From contig JAFTXJ010000017.1 of NCBI GenBank assembly GCA_017461625.1, positions 78,036 through 142,035 of the forward strand: a stretch of 64,000 nucleotides of DNA, given 5' to 3'. The notes under the pieces were generated by a model that did not search any database, was not told where the DNA came from, and worked only from the letters and a program-made list of their open reading frames with translations. The translations under genes were made by a program, and so were the position numbers. Source of the DNA: Clostridia bacterium (GTDB lineage: Bacteria > Bacillota > Clostridia > Oscillospirales > Acutalibacteraceae). Below, in pieces: positions 27,968 through 36,687 of the stretch (position 1 is the stretch's first letter; every line of letters starts with the position of its first letter).

Positions 27968-27969
27968 TT

Positions 27970-28611
27970 TTATTCCTTTCCCAGCATAGTTGCATATTTA
28001 TAGGAAGTAAATTTTGAAAGTGCACAGAAAAATGTAGTTATGAGAATGTTCGGAAGAGCTAAAAAAGCAAAAACAAGCAGTGCTTCAAAAAAATCAGTCG
28101 TGCTCATATTTGTGAATTCTACAAAAATTTCCGATATATCTATTTCATAGTGAAAAATCGCCCACACATCAGCAACAACTGTAATGCCAAGTGTGGCAAG
28201 CCATGAGAAATTTGAAAAAGCTTTTTTGCTTTTATAAAATCTTACAAAATACCAGTTTGCCAAAGAAAGCATGAAACCGGTTGTAGGGATAACCAAGTAA
28301 AACGCCCAATTACCGTTGGTTGCATCTGAAAAAGAAGTTGCGACTTCAAGGAAAACACCTATGGTAATCAGTGCGAAAGATACAAATAACAGCACTGATT
28401 GAAGAATTGAAGCCTTCCAACTATTAAGACTTTTTAATTTTTTTGGTGCAGGAACAATAGGTTTTGCAATAGTCGGAGCTTTCATTTCTTCAAAAAGGGA
28501 GTTACAATCGGGGCATTTTTCAAGATGCTCTTTTACAATAGCCCTGCTCTCTTCACTGCAGCAATCATCAATATAAAGGGGAATTAAATCTCTGATAACA
28601 TCGCATTTCAT
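27970..28611 (-). CDS. Anti-sigma factor with zinc-finger domain and several membrane helices
   Basis: 213 residues. The N-terminus 'MKCDVIRDLIPLYIDDCCSE' followed by 'HLEKCPDCNSL' is the zf-HC2 anti-sigma type. The H-x3-C-x2-C pattern (HLEKCPDC) is visible. About four membrane segments follow. Such proteins hold the ECF sigma factor at the membrane until a signal. It is encoded 1 bp after the sigma stop. Confidence 0.85.
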   Translation of the reverse strand: MKCDVIRDLIPLYIDDCCSEESRAIVKEHLEKCPDCNSLFEEMKAPTIAKPIVPAPKKLKSLNSWKASILQSVLLFVSFALITIGVFLEVATSFSDATNGNWAFYLVIPTTGFMLSLANWYFVRFYKSKKAFSNFSWLATLGITVVADVWAIFHYEIDISEIFVEFTNMSTTDFFEALLVFAFLALPNILITTFFCALSKFTSYKYATMLGKE

Positions 28612-28612
28612 A

Positions 28613-29089
28613 TTATTTTATCCTTTCTGACAGTTTTTGTTTTGCACGGTAAAATGTGACCCTTGCCCAGCTTTCACTTTTACCAAAAAGGTTACTGATT
28701 TCTTTGAGTGAAAATCCGCCAAAAACGCTGAGCATAAAAACCTCTTTATAAGGCTCTTCAAGCTGATGTAAACAAGTAAGAGCCTTTTGTGAAAATTCTT
28801 TTTGAATAAAGATGTCTTCAATATTTTCATCTTCATTTTGAATATTCCGATTTTCAAAAGAATCAAATTTTTTATTTTCATTATAATGAGCAAAGTATGT
28901 ATTCTTTGCAATCTGACAAAGCCAGACGGAAGCTTTTTCTTTATCCCTCAGAGATGAAAAATTCATATATGCTCTGAAAAAGGTTTCCTGAGTTAATTCT
29001 TCAGCAAGGGAAGAATCCTTTGTGAGCTTCATTAAATATTTAAAAATAAAATCTCGGTTATCAATAAAAAGCTGTTCAAATTCGGTCAC
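28613..29089 (-). CDS. ECF (sigma-70 family) RNA polymerase sigma factor
   Basis: About 158 residues. Region 2: 'LMKLTKDSSLAEELTQETFFRAY'. Region 4: 'PYKEVFMLSVFGGFSLKEIS' followed by 'GKSESWARVTFYRAKQKL', a helix-turn-helix. The start chosen is GTG 29089, eight bases after AAAGGTGG; an ATG 18 bases upstream overlaps that site. The sigma/anti-sigma/third-gene order suggests a surface-stress circuit. The regulon is unknown. Confidence 0.9.
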   Translation of the reverse strand: MTEFEQLFIDNRDFIFKYLMKLTKDSSLAEELTQETFFRAYMNFSSLRDKEKASVWLCQIAKNTYFAHYNENKKFDSFENRNIQNEDENIEDIFIQKEFSQKALTCLHQLEEPYKEVFMLSVFGGFSLKEISNLFGKSESWARVTFYRAKQKLSERIK

Positions 29090-29172
29090 AGTTTCACCAC
29101 CTTTCAACTATTAGATAAGAAAAATATTAAAACGTTACAAAAATTATAACATATTTTTTAAAAACAAAAACA

Positions 29173-29190
29173 GGTGGCATTTCTGCCACC
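29173..29190 (-). terminator. Intrinsic terminator
   Basis: GGTGGCAGAAATGCCACC followed on the minus strand by TGTTTTTGTTTTT, ending the gene at 29202. Confidence 0.9.
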
Positions 29191-29201
29191 CGTAATTTCA
29201 A

Positions 29202-30245
29202 TTAGTATGTGAACTTAACGTTCTGTTTCCAGCTTGCGTCGATAACGATTGAAGCTTTAACAACAGTCCATTCAACATCGCCTACTACGTCAACAGGCTC
29301 GTTTACATCGAACTCTGTGAGGAGGTTTTTGTCATTGATTGTTGCTGTGAGTGTTGCACCGGGATATGTAATATCCATTGTCTTTGCTGTGAAAGGCTTA
29401 ATGTCATCAGCTGTGATGTCAAGAACGTCCATACATGATGAATGATGCTTTGGCTTGTCATCAAGGCTGTGGATTGTTTCGGGCTTAAGAACAAGTGTTA
29501 CTTTGTAGCCGCCTGCAACCTTTTCACATTTTGCACTCTTAACACCTGCAGCAGAAAGTGTGCTCATCTTTGCATTGCCGTCAATGGGAAGAATGTCAGC
29601 GAGAGGCTTTGATTCATTTTCCTGTTTTCTTTCGTTATAGCCTTCACCCTGACCGTTTTTAACTGTGAAAGTTTTCTTTGTAGGATAGTCGTTGGGAAGA
29701 AGCTCGTTAACAATTGAAATTGCAGCACTTGGAAGGCTTGTTTCAGTAACCTTTGAAGTTGTACCCTGGAGGATAGCAAGCTTCATTGTGCCTTTATAAG
29801 CCTTTGTGTTGTTAGCGGCTGCGTTGTAATATGCAACGATTTTTGCAATGTCGTTACCAACAGGAGCACCTGTTGAAGCAGCAGCGTTATTGCCTGCAGG
29901 AGCACTTGCATCGGGAGTTGCAGCAGCACCGTCATCAGCAGCAGTTGAATCATCAGCAACAGGAGCATCTGCATCGGGAGCAACAGTGCCGTCATCAACA
30001 ACAGCGTCAACACTATCATCAACATAAGATGAACCGTCATCAGTGCTTACAGAGCCTGAGTTTGAGCCTGCAGAAGTAGCACTTTTTTCAGCAATAGCAA
30101 GGTTTGTTTCACAAATTTTACCTGTGATGCTGATACTTGTAATAACAACAGCAACAACACACAGAACCGCAGTAACGGCAGAAATGATAGCTTTTACCAT
30201 TTCAGGATTTGAAGCTTTTTTAGCTTTCTTTTCAGATTTAGCCAT
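29202..30245 (-). CDS. Membrane-anchored protein with a low-complexity Ser/Asp/Ala linker
   Basis: 347 residues: a Lys-rich cytoplasmic start, one membrane helix (about 17-43, 'AVTAVLCVVAVVITSI'), a linker of about 90 residues rich in Asp, Ala, Ser and Thr with repeats like 'VADDSTAADDGAA', then a globular extracellular domain of about 200 residues with mixed beta pattern. I do not recognise the domain. The linker is encoded by short degenerate DNA repeats that may vary in length. It is monocistronic between terminators. Confidence 0.75.
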   Translation of the reverse strand: MAKSEKKAKKASNPEMVKAIISAVTAVLCVVAVVITSISITGKICETNLAIAEKSATSAGSNSGSVSTDDGSSYVDDSVDAVVDDGTVAPDADAPVADDSTAADDGAAATPDASAPAGNNAAASTGAPVGNDIAKIVAYYNAAANNTKAYKGTMKLAILQGTTSKVTETSLPSAAISIVNELLPNDYPTKKTFTVKNGQGEGYNERKQENESKPLADILPIDGNAKMSTLSAAGVKSAKCEKVAGGYKVTLVLKPETIHSLDDKPKHHSSCMDVLDITADDIKPFTAKTMDITYPGATLTATINDKNLLTEFDVNEPVDVVGDVEWTVVKASIVIDASWKQNVKFTY

Positions 30246-30393
30246 TTTTAATTAACCCCTTTCAGTTAACAAATAATATTGCACATAATACAATAACATA
30301 AAAAAACACAAATTAAAAGTACATTTTGCAAAATTTGTCTTATTTACGGCAAAAAAATATAGATTACTGCACTTTTTTGAAACTCTAAATGAA

Positions 30394-30417
30394 AACGCCC
30401 CGGAAAACCGAGGCGTT
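30394..30417 (-). terminator. Intrinsic terminator of gapdh
   Basis: AACGCCTCGG-TTTT-CCGGGGCGTT stem, then TTCATTT on the minus strand. Confidence 0.8.
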
Positions 30418-30436
30418 AATTTTAGCTTAAATCAAA

Positions 30437-31474
30437 TTATGCAAGCTCTGCGAAGTATTTGATTGTGCGAACCATCTGGCTTGTGTAGCTGTTTTCATTG
30501 TCATACCATGAAACAACCTGAACCTGATATGTGTCGTCATCAATCTTAGCAACCATTGTCTGAGTTGCATCGAAGAGTGAGCCGTAACGCATGCCGATAA
30601 CGTCTGAAGAAACGATTGGCTCTTCGTTGTAGCCGAATGAATCGTTAGCAGCAGCCTTCATAGCAGCGTTGATGCCGTCAACTGTGATGTCCTTACCCTT
30701 AACAACAGCAACAAGGATTGTAGTTGAACCTGTAGGAGTAGGAACACGCTGAGCAGAACCGATGAGTTTGCCGTTGAGCTCAGGAATTACAAGACCGATA
30801 GCCTTAGCAGCACCTGTTGAGTTAGGAACGATGTTAGCAGCACCTGCACGTGCACGGCGAAGGTCACCCTTTCTGTGAGGACCGTCAAGGATCATCTGGT
30901 CACCTGTGTAAGCGTGAACAGTTGTCATAATACCGCTCTGAACGGGAGCATAATCGTTAAGAGCCTTAGCCATAGGAGCAAGGCAGTTTGTTGTGCAAGA
31001 TGCAGCAGAGATGATTGTATCATCAGCTGTAAGTGTGTTTTCGTTAACTGAGTAAACGATTGTGGGAAGGTCGTTACCTGCTGGAGCAGAAATAACAACT
31101 TTCTTAGCACCTGCATCGATGTGAGCCTGAGCCTTTGCTTTTGAGCAATAGAAGCCTGTGCACTCAAGAACTACGTCAACACCGATTTCGCCCCAAGGAA
31201 GCTCTGCAGCGTTAGCCATAGCATAGATTTTAAGAGTTTTACCGTCAACTGTGATTGTGCCTGCTTCGTCATCAGCAGAAACAGTGTGAAGGTTTTCACC
31301 GATTGTTCCGCAATAACCGCCCTGAGCTGTGTCATACTTAAGAAGAGCAGCGAGCATTGAAGGCTTTGTGAGGTCGTTGATAGCAACAACATCATAACCT
31401 TCTGCGCCGAACATCTGACGGAATGCAAGACGACCGATGCGGCCGAAACCGTTAATAGCAACTTTTACTGACAT
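30437..31474 (-). CDS. gap: Glyceraldehyde-3-phosphate dehydrogenase (type I)
   Basis: A 345-residue NAD-dependent glycolytic enzyme. '[16 protein letters not shown]' binds NAD. The catalytic Cys is in '[12 protein letters not shown]', and '[17 protein letters not shown]' is typical. '[16 protein letters not shown]' is the C-terminal signature. ATG 31474 is eight bases after GGAGG; an ATG five codons earlier lacks a ribosome site. It is expressed from its own promoter at 31519-31547. Confidence 0.97.
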   Translation of the reverse strand: MSVKVAINGFGRIGRLAFRQMFGAEGYDVVAINDLTKPSMLAALLKYDTAQGGYCGTIGENLHTVSADDEAGTITVDGKTLKIYAMANAAELPWGEIGVDVVLECTGFYCSKAKAQAHIDAGAKKVVISAPAGNDLPTIVYSVNENTLTADDTIISAASCTTNCLAPMAKALNDYAPVQSGIMTTVHAYTGDQMILDGPHRKGDLRRARAGAANIVPNSTGAAKAIGLVIPELNGKLIGSAQRVPTPTGSTTILVAVVKGKDITVDGINAAMKAAANDSFGYNEEPIVSSDVIGMRYGSLFDATQTMVAKIDDDTYQVQVVSWYDNENSYTSQMVRTIKYFAELA

Positions 31475-31518
31475 TTGAATTACCTCCAAATATTTAAATT
31501 TTAATTTTAACCTTGTAT

Positions 31519-31547
31519 ATTCTATATCTTTTTTATTATTTTTGCAA
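31519..31547 (-). promoter_or_regulatory. Promoter of gap
   Basis: TTGCAA (31547-31542), 17 bp, TAGAAT (31524-31519). Confidence 0.7.
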
Positions 31548-31657
31548 GTGAATTTGTTAATTTTTTAACTGTTTAAGGAATATTTTGTAAACTTTTACAA
31601 AAAAATCGTTGCGAGCAGAAATTTTGCTACATTATCAACAATATTTTTACCCGATAG

Positions 31658-31686
31658 TTGCAAAAAAATCCCTGAGGAATTATAAT
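31658..31686 (+). promoter_or_regulatory. Promoter of the pseudouridine synthase gene
   Basis: TTGCAA (31658-31663), 17 bp, TATAAT (31681-31686). The distance to the GTG start is only 24 bases. Confidence 0.75.
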
Positions 31687-31709
31687 AATCGAAAAAAGGC
31701 GGTGATTGT

Positions 31710-32585
31710 GTGGCAAGAAAAATTGAATACATAATCCCCGAAGAGTATGATTCAAAAAAGGTTCTGCATTATCTGAGAGGTGAAGCAAAGCTTTCGGCAA
31801 AGCTTGTAAGAACCCTCAAGCATTATTATGACGGCATCACCCTTAACGGTGAGCACATACGCACCATTGACACCCTTCACAAGGGCGATGTGCTTGCAGT
31901 TAACATCCCTGACTTTGACGGTGATATTGAGCCGGTGAAAATGGACATTGACATTGTTTATGAAGATGACGATATTGTGATTATCAATAAAAATCCCTTT
32001 CTTGCTATGCACCCTACTCACAATCACCAGGGTGACACCCTTGCAAACGCCTTGGTTTATCACCTGCAACAAAAGGGTAAACCTACGGTTTTTAGAGCAG
32101 TGGGCAGGCTGGATAAGGGTACATCAGGTCTTGTGGTGTGTGCTCTCAACAGCTACAGCGCGGACAGAGTTTCGGATTTTACCGAAAAGGAATACCTTGC
32201 AATAGTTAATGGAAAAACAGAAGGCGGAACAATAGATGCCCTCATTATAAGACCTGACCCGATGAAAACCATACGTGCTGTGGGCGAGGGCGGAGCAGCT
32301 GCTGTTACCCACTATGAAAAAATCAAGGGGAACGAAAAAATGACCCTTGTTCGGGTTACCCCGGAAACAGGCAGAACCCATCAGATAAGAGTTCACTTTG
32401 CTCACATCGGAATGCCTATTGTGGGCGACAGCCTTTACGGTGAAGATGAAAGAGGGCTCGGTCACCAGCTTTTGCACCGTTCAAAGCTTGTTCTTCGTCA
32501 CCCGGTAACCAAAGAAATTATGACTTTCACCGCACCGATGCCGCTTGATATGCAGTCGGTTGCAGACGAGATAGATAATTCGTAA
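31710..32585 (+). CDS. RluA-family pseudouridine synthase
   Basis: A 291-residue RNA pseudouridine synthase. An N-terminal S4-like part ('KLSAKLVRTLKHYYDGITLN') is followed by the catalytic motif 'GRLDKGTSGLVV', whose Asp attacks the uridine. 'TPETGRTHQIRVHF' and 'GDSLYG' complete the family pattern. It is RluD/YtzF-like; rRNA or tRNA targets cannot be separated by sequence alone. The GTG start sits behind GGCGGTGA. Confidence 0.93.
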   Translation: MARKIEYIIPEEYDSKKVLHYLRGEAKLSAKLVRTLKHYYDGITLNGEHIRTIDTLHKGDVLAVNIPDFDGDIEPVKMDIDIVYEDDDIVIINKNPFLAMHPTHNHQGDTLANALVYHLQQKGKPTVFRAVGRLDKGTSGLVVCALNSYSADRVSDFTEKEYLAIVNGKTEGGTIDALIIRPDPMKTIRAVGEGGAAAVTHYEKIKGNEKMTLVRVTPETGRTHQIRVHFAHIGMPIVGDSLYGEDERGLGHQLLHRSKLVLRHPVTKEIMTFTAPMPLDMQSVADEIDNS

Positions 32586-32602
32586 TTATGAATTTTTAGA
32601 AT

Positions 32603-32660
32603 CCCCCAGTCATTTTCTTCAAAAATGCCAGCCCCCTTTAGGGCAAGGGGGCCTGAGAGG
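32603..32660. repeat. GC-rich palindromic repeat upstream of the second DUF559 gene
   Basis: CCCCC-AGTCA...TGCCAGC-CCCCC (32603-32636) resembles the AGTCA/TGACAGC unit at 5482-5511. It is followed by GCCCCCTT/AAGGGGGC (32631-32652). The repeat's tail GAGAGGTGA also serves as the DUF559 ribosome site. Confidence 0.65.
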
Positions 32661-32667
32661 TGAAACC

Positions 32668-33024
32668 GTGAACAGAAAGCATAACCACAAACTTACCGAA
32701 AATGCGAAAACTCTCAGAAAAAATATGACAAAAGAAGAAAGGCATCTCTGGTATGACTTCTTTCGGACTTATCCTGTCAGATTTCTTCGTCAGAAAGTTA
32801 TTGATAACTACATAGTAGATTTCTATTGCCACGAAGCGAGGTTGATAATTGAGCTTGATGGTTCACAACATTACGAAGATAAAGGACTAGTGAAGGATAA
32901 TATCAAAACAGAACGGTTAGAAGAAAGAAATCTTACAGTTTTACGCATACCGAATAATGAAATACATTCAAACTTTGGTAGCGTATGTGAATATATTGAT
33001 TTATTTGTAAAAAGCCAATTGTGA
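32668..33024 (+). CDS. DUF559 (Vsr-like) endonuclease-domain protein, 118 aa
   Basis: Same length as the gene at 5530-5886 and clearly homologous in the core ('LRKNMTKEERHLWYDFF', 'YPVRFLRQ', 'DFYCHEARLIIELDG'). The candidate PD-(D/E)XK residues D51, E62, D64 and H68 are all present, so it is probably active. The GTG start (32668) is five bases after AGAGGTG. It lies between GC-rich palindromes on both sides in an otherwise unrelated neighbourhood (pseudouridine synthase and a GH98-like gene), consistent with a mobile unit. Confidence 0.85.
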   Translation: MNRKHNHKLTENAKTLRKNMTKEERHLWYDFFRTYPVRFLRQKVIDNYIVDFYCHEARLIIELDGSQHYEDKGLVKDNIKTERLEERNLTVLRIPNNEIHSNFGSVCEYIDLFVKSQL

Positions 33025-33030
33025 CCTTTG

Positions 33031-33073
33031 CCCTCCTTGCCTAAAGGAGGGGGGACCGCGAAGCGGTGGGAGG
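33031..33073. repeat. GC-rich palindromic repeat downstream of the second DUF559 gene
   Basis: CCCTCCTT-5 nt-AAGGAGGG (33031-33051) and ACCGC-gaa-GCGGT (33055-33067), then GGGAGG. Same two-hairpin layout as the copies near 5.4 and 5.9 kb, though the sequence has diverged. Confidence 0.65.
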
Positions 33074-33135
33074 ATAAAAAGAGCATTTTTAACATTAAAA
33101 ATTCAAGATAAAATATAATAATAGGAGAGATTAAT

Positions 33136-35091
33136 ATGAAAAGAATATTATCAGCAATTCTTGCTCTTATAATGATTGTGATGATTCCCTTGGAAATCAC
33201 CGCACTTGGGCCGGTTGAAAAAAGCGGAGAATTTGTGGCTTTACCTGAAAAGGTAAACACGACAACAGAAATCCGTACCCGCAAAAAGGTTGACGGACTT
33301 CGTATGTATGTTGATGAAGAAAATCCGCTGTTTATGATAAGAAACTGCCCTTTATACACCGGTGACCTCAGCGCAAAAGCTTTTGCAAATGCTGCTATTA
33401 AAACATATTATGCTTTGCCTGAGGATGTTCGCAACTTTGCTGTTATCTATATTGATGAAGGACCTACATATATGACCCCTGAGCAGCAGATTACTTTCTG
33501 GGATGAAATGCTCTGCATAACCGATGAAGCAGGTGTTCCCGTTGTGTGCCAGTCAGAGTGCTTCTGCACCAATAAAACCCGTGAGCCTTTCACTCAGCAG
33601 CAGCTTTCTGATATTATGAAACGTCACGAAACCCTTATCGGTTTTGTTCAGGTTGAGCTTTCAACCAACGGCGTTACAAATGAGAAGCTCGCTTATGATG
33701 AAGTGACAGAGGACAACGGTGTTAACAAAAATATTCTCGCAAGGCTTAAATCTTGCGTCAGAGCCTGTAAAGAAAACGGCGGTCTTTTTATCTGGCAGGA
33801 TATGGAATATATATATTGGAAAAAGGCAAACTATGTTAACTTTATTCTTCAGGATAAGGAGCTTTATAATCTTCTTAAAAGCTGCACCGAAAATGTGATT
33901 ATTATGGATAAGCACAACGGCCACGGCAGGCACTTTGCCTCTCAGTCAAATATTATGGGTTGTTGGCTTGACGATGTTTGCGGCAACTGGGGCGTTAACC
34001 TTGAAAACTTCCTTTGGTATGAAGAGGGGCTTCTTGAGTATGACGAAATAGGTGTTGCACCCAACGAGCCTGATTTTGCTTACACAGCCAAATATCCCCC
34101 TGCGCTTTACGGCATTGATATGATAGCCGACCTTGTTGGCGGTGCAACGGTTTATGCCATTGAGGGCACATTCAGCCGTGGCGGACTTTATCATTGGATT
34201 GACGGCGAGGTTGTAATGACCCCCACTTTCTATGATGTGCTTTATCCTTTCTATCAGCTTGTTTTAAACGGAGCAGTGCCAAATAAAGAGCAGGTAAAAG
34301 AAAAAATCAAGGTTGCCTACAAAATGACAAGCCCTGTTGCCTATGCATTAAGCGGTAATGATGCCCATATTCTTCAGGGACTTTATTGTGATTCCTTCTC
34401 TTTCTTTAATGAAAACTTTGATGTTAAAAGCAACCCCTACAACGACTGCACCAAAGACTGGGTTCCTTCAACAGGCAGATATTGGATTATGCCAATTCTT
34501 CCCATTCATTCTGACCCCGATGAGGTTTTGCCCAACAGCTGTGTTCTCAACGATTTTACGTATTTCTTAAGGCTTCTTTTTATTAAACCCATTAAGCAGA
34601 TGTTCTTTAATTCAAAATATAAAGAAACATACAAGGGTGACGGCGTTCTTTTTGACATCAATGACTATATCTATGTATTCAACAGCAACGAAAGCAAGGT
34701 AACCGGCAGCAACCAGACAGTAAGCTACACCCTGCCCGAAAGCGGACTCGAGCTTAACACAAACTTTGTTGCTCATACTTACGCAATTTTCAAAGAAGAC
34801 GGCAACAAAATCAATATAGATTTGTGCAACCTTCGCCTTGATACGGATGAAGTGTGTGCAGGTCTTGAGGGCGAAGACGAGTTTATGCGTGAATATGCTA
34901 TGGGCGAAAAAATGGATGACCCCAAGGATTTCAGAGAGTCTGTTATTGAGCTTTCGGGCTTTGACAGTGAACCTACCGTTCTGGCAGACGGAAGTAACAC
35001 AGCAAAGCTTAAAAAAGAGTGGAACTCTTCAACCAAAACCCTTGCAATTACAGTAATTTCAAACGGTGAAGTGAGAATAACAATAGAATAA
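33136..35091 (+). CDS. Secreted protein, probable GH98-like glycoside hydrolase
   Basis: 651 residues: signal peptide (to about 24, 'ILALIMIVMIPLEITALG'), then a long domain with 'MYVDEENPLFMIRNCPLY', 'AVIYIDEGPTYMTPEQQ', 'PVVCQSECFCTNKT' and 'GFVQVELS'. This order (a conserved N-P-L-F-x-I opening, then TIM-barrel-like strands carrying Glu/Asp) resembles the GH98 catalytic module, whose known members cleave blood-group or related host glycans. The C-terminal ~150 residues are beta-type, as in the GH98 C-terminal domain. I am not certain of the family; a distant barrel hydrolase is the alternative. It has its own terminator. Confidence 0.5.
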   Translation: MKRILSAILALIMIVMIPLEITALGPVEKSGEFVALPEKVNTTTEIRTRKKVDGLRMYVDEENPLFMIRNCPLYTGDLSAKAFANAAIKTYYALPEDVRNFAVIYIDEGPTYMTPEQQITFWDEMLCITDEAGVPVVCQSECFCTNKTREPFTQQQLSDIMKRHETLIGFVQVELSTNGVTNEKLAYDEVTEDNGVNKNILARLKSCVRACKENGGLFIWQDMEYIYWKKANYVNFILQDKELYNLLKSCTENVIIMDKHNGHGRHFASQSNIMGCWLDDVCGNWGVNLENFLWYEEGLLEYDEIGVAPNEPDFAYTAKYPPALYGIDMIADLVGGATVYAIEGTFSRGGLYHWIDGEVVMTPTFYDVLYPFYQLVLNGAVPNKEQVKEKIKVAYKMTSPVAYALSGNDAHILQGLYCDSFSFFNENFDVKSNPYNDCTKDWVPSTGRYWIMPILPIHSDPDEVLPNSCVLNDFTYFLRLLFIKPIKQMFFNSKYKETYKGDGVLFDINDYIYVFNSNESKVTGSNQTVSYTLPESGLELNTNFVAHTYAIFKEDGNKINIDLCNLRLDTDEVCAGLEGEDEFMREYAMGEKMDDPKDFRESVIELSGFDSEPTVLADGSNTAKLKKEWNSSTKTLAITVISNGEVRITIE

Positions 35092-35097
35092 AAATTT

Positions 35098-35128
35098 CGG
35101 TCTGCATCAAAAGGTGCAGACCGTTTTT
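35098..35128 (+). terminator. Intrinsic terminator of the GH98-like gene
   Basis: CGGTCTGCA...TGCAGACCG, then TTTTTGC. Confidence 0.88.
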
Positions 35129-35140
35129 GCTGACTAAAAA

Positions 35141-35177
35141 TGCCGATAAATGTTAAATAATGTCGACAAATGTCGAA
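35141..35177 (+). promoter_or_regulatory. Three phased Spo0A-box-like heptamers
   Basis: TGCCGAT (35141), TGTCGAC (35161) and TGTCGAA (35171) resemble the 0A box TGTCGAA and begin 20 and 10 bp apart, that is, on the same helix face. They lie between two convergent genes, not at a promoter. Function unproven. Confidence 0.4.
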
Positions 35178-35204
35178 TGGTTCTAAAACGGAAATAAAAT
35201 CAAT

Positions 35205-36194
35205 TCAGGCTTTGCTTTTTGAGGGTGTCGGTATACCTGCAAGGCGTTCAAGCAAATGAACAAATGGAAGCCATATCACTGTGCATAATATATTAAAAAC
35301 AGTGTGAACAAAAGCAATTCCCGCCTGGTCAATATCCATACTGTCAACCCATTCAAGGGAAAATAGTTTTTTAACAAAATAATATGCTGTGAGCAAAACC
35401 ACCGTTCCGCCAATATTAAAATAAAGGTGAATCAGCGCGGCATTTTTTGCGTTTTTGGATGTACCTACGGAAGAAATCATCGCCGTAACGCAGGTGCCGA
35501 TATTTTGCCCCATTATAATAGGTATTGCAGAGCCGAATGTAACTGCCCCCGTTACCGAAAGAGCCTGTAAAATTCCCACCGAAGCAGAGGAAGACTGTAT
35601 AATTGCAGTAATCAGAGTGCCGGCAAGCACGCCGAGAATCGGATTGGTAAAAAGAGTGAGGATGTTTGTGAACTGAGGAATATCTTTAAGCCCTGACACA
35701 GATTCTGACATAGCATCCATTCCCATCATAAGTGTTGCAAAGCCCAAAAGAATCAGACCGGTATCTTTGTGCTTTTCATTTTTTACAAAAAGAAAAAGAA
35801 CAATACCTATAACCGCAAGAACAGGCACAAATGATGACGGCTTAAAAATCTGAATATACCACGCATCACCCACAAGACCGGTAAGGCTCAAAATCCATGA
35901 GGTTACGGTTGTGCCGATGTTTGCCCCCATAATTATTCTGATAGCCTGCCTCAAATTAAGTATACCAGAATTTACAAGGCCGACTACCATAACCGTTGTT
36001 GCCGAAGAGGACTGAATAACAGCAGTAACAACAATACCCAAAAAAAATCCCTTTGCAGGCGAAGATGTCATTTTTGATAAAACATTGCTGAGCTCGCCCT
36101 CAGCCTTTTTTTCAAGGGCACCGCCCATTAACTGCATACCGAAAAGAAAAAGTGAAAGTCCGCCCAAAAGACTCAGCAAATCAAAAATATCCAT
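35205..36194 (-). CDS. Na/Pi cotransporter family protein (NptA-like), no PhoU domain
   Basis: A 329-residue membrane protein with two repeats of the Na/Pi signature ('VVTAVIQSSSATTVMVVG' and 'LITAIIQSSSASVGILQ'), each with QSSS, plus 'GANIGTTVT' and 'GQNIGTCVT'. It probably imports phosphate with sodium. Many bacterial homologues are about 540 residues with a C-terminal PhoU-like part; here the protein stops after the membrane domain. ATG 36194 lies behind GGAGGGC. Confidence 0.88.
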   Translation of the reverse strand: MDIFDLLSLLGGLSLFLFGMQLMGGALEKKAEGELSNVLSKMTSSPAKGFFLGIVVTAVIQSSSATTVMVVGLVNSGILNLRQAIRIIMGANIGTTVTSWILSLTGLVGDAWYIQIFKPSSFVPVLAVIGIVLFLFVKNEKHKDTGLILLGFATLMMGMDAMSESVSGLKDIPQFTNILTLFTNPILGVLAGTLITAIIQSSSASVGILQALSVTGAVTFGSAIPIIMGQNIGTCVTAMISSVGTSKNAKNAALIHLYFNIGGTVVLLTAYYFVKKLFSLEWVDSMDIDQAGIAFVHTVFNILCTVIWLPFVHLLERLAGIPTPSKSKA

Positions 36195-36385
36195 AATGCC
36201 CTCCAAAAATATGTTCCTGATTATTTTATGCAGAGCAAGGGGAATAAATGTATAATTAAATTTTAAAGCAAAAAAAACGATAAATTACGATATTTCAGAT
36301 GTTTTATTTCTCTATTATGACCGATTAATTTAAAGGTTTTCTTTTATTGGCGAAAATTTTATTTATGTTGCTTTTCTCGGCACGG

Positions 36386-36392
36386 TTCGACA
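36386..36392 (-). promoter_or_regulatory. Spo0A-box-like site before the Spo0A-C-like gene
   Basis: TTCGACA on the plus strand (TGTCGAA on the minus) lies about 50 bases upstream of ATG 36444, where Spo0A boxes are found at controlled promoters. Confidence 0.35.
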
Positions 36393-36443
36393 CACGACTG
36401 TGATAAAATAACAACAAAAGCGATGCCAAAAGGAGAGTAAAGA

Positions 36444-36653
36444 ATGAATATCTTAAAAAAAGTAGCCCGTAAATATAAAACCGATATAGCTGAAGTTGAG
36501 CGTGAAATAAATAAAGCGATTGCTGTGGGAATGTCAGACTCTGACCCCGAGGTTCAGGCAAAGTGGCGAGAGCTTTTTCCCGACGGAAGAACTCCGACAC
36601 CCGAAGAGCTGATCATCACTCTTGCAAAAGAAGTGCAAAAGCACAAAATTTAA
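36444..36653 (+). CDS. Small Spo0A C-terminal-domain-like protein, 69 aa
   Basis: The sequence aligns by eye with the end of the Spo0A effector domain: 'VARKYKTDIAEVEREINKAI' corresponds to Spo0A 'IAKKFNTTASRVERAIRHAI', and 'RTPTPEELIITLAKEVQ' to 'KAKPTNSEFIAMVADKL'. It lacks a receiver domain. It may be a DNA-binding or regulatory stub, or just a homologous helical fold. The ribosome site is AAAGGAGAG and an intrinsic terminator follows, so it is a normal single gene. The role is unknown. Confidence 0.7.
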   Translation: MNILKKVARKYKTDIAEVEREINKAIAVGMSDSDPEVQAKWRELFPDGRTPTPEELIITLAKEVQKHKI

Positions 36654-36680
36654 CGGCACGGATTTCCGTGCCGTTTTGCT
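36654..36680 (+). terminator. Intrinsic terminator
   Basis: CGGCACGG-att-TCCGTGCCG, then TTTTGCT, immediately after the stop at 36653. Confidence 0.85.
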
Positions 36681-36687
36681 GTTGGTT

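Noticed and set aside
35205-36194. Na/Pi carrier as a truncated pseudogene
   Set aside because: Both QSSS repeats and the membrane domain are complete with a normal ribosome site; short forms without PhoU are known, so it is probably functional.
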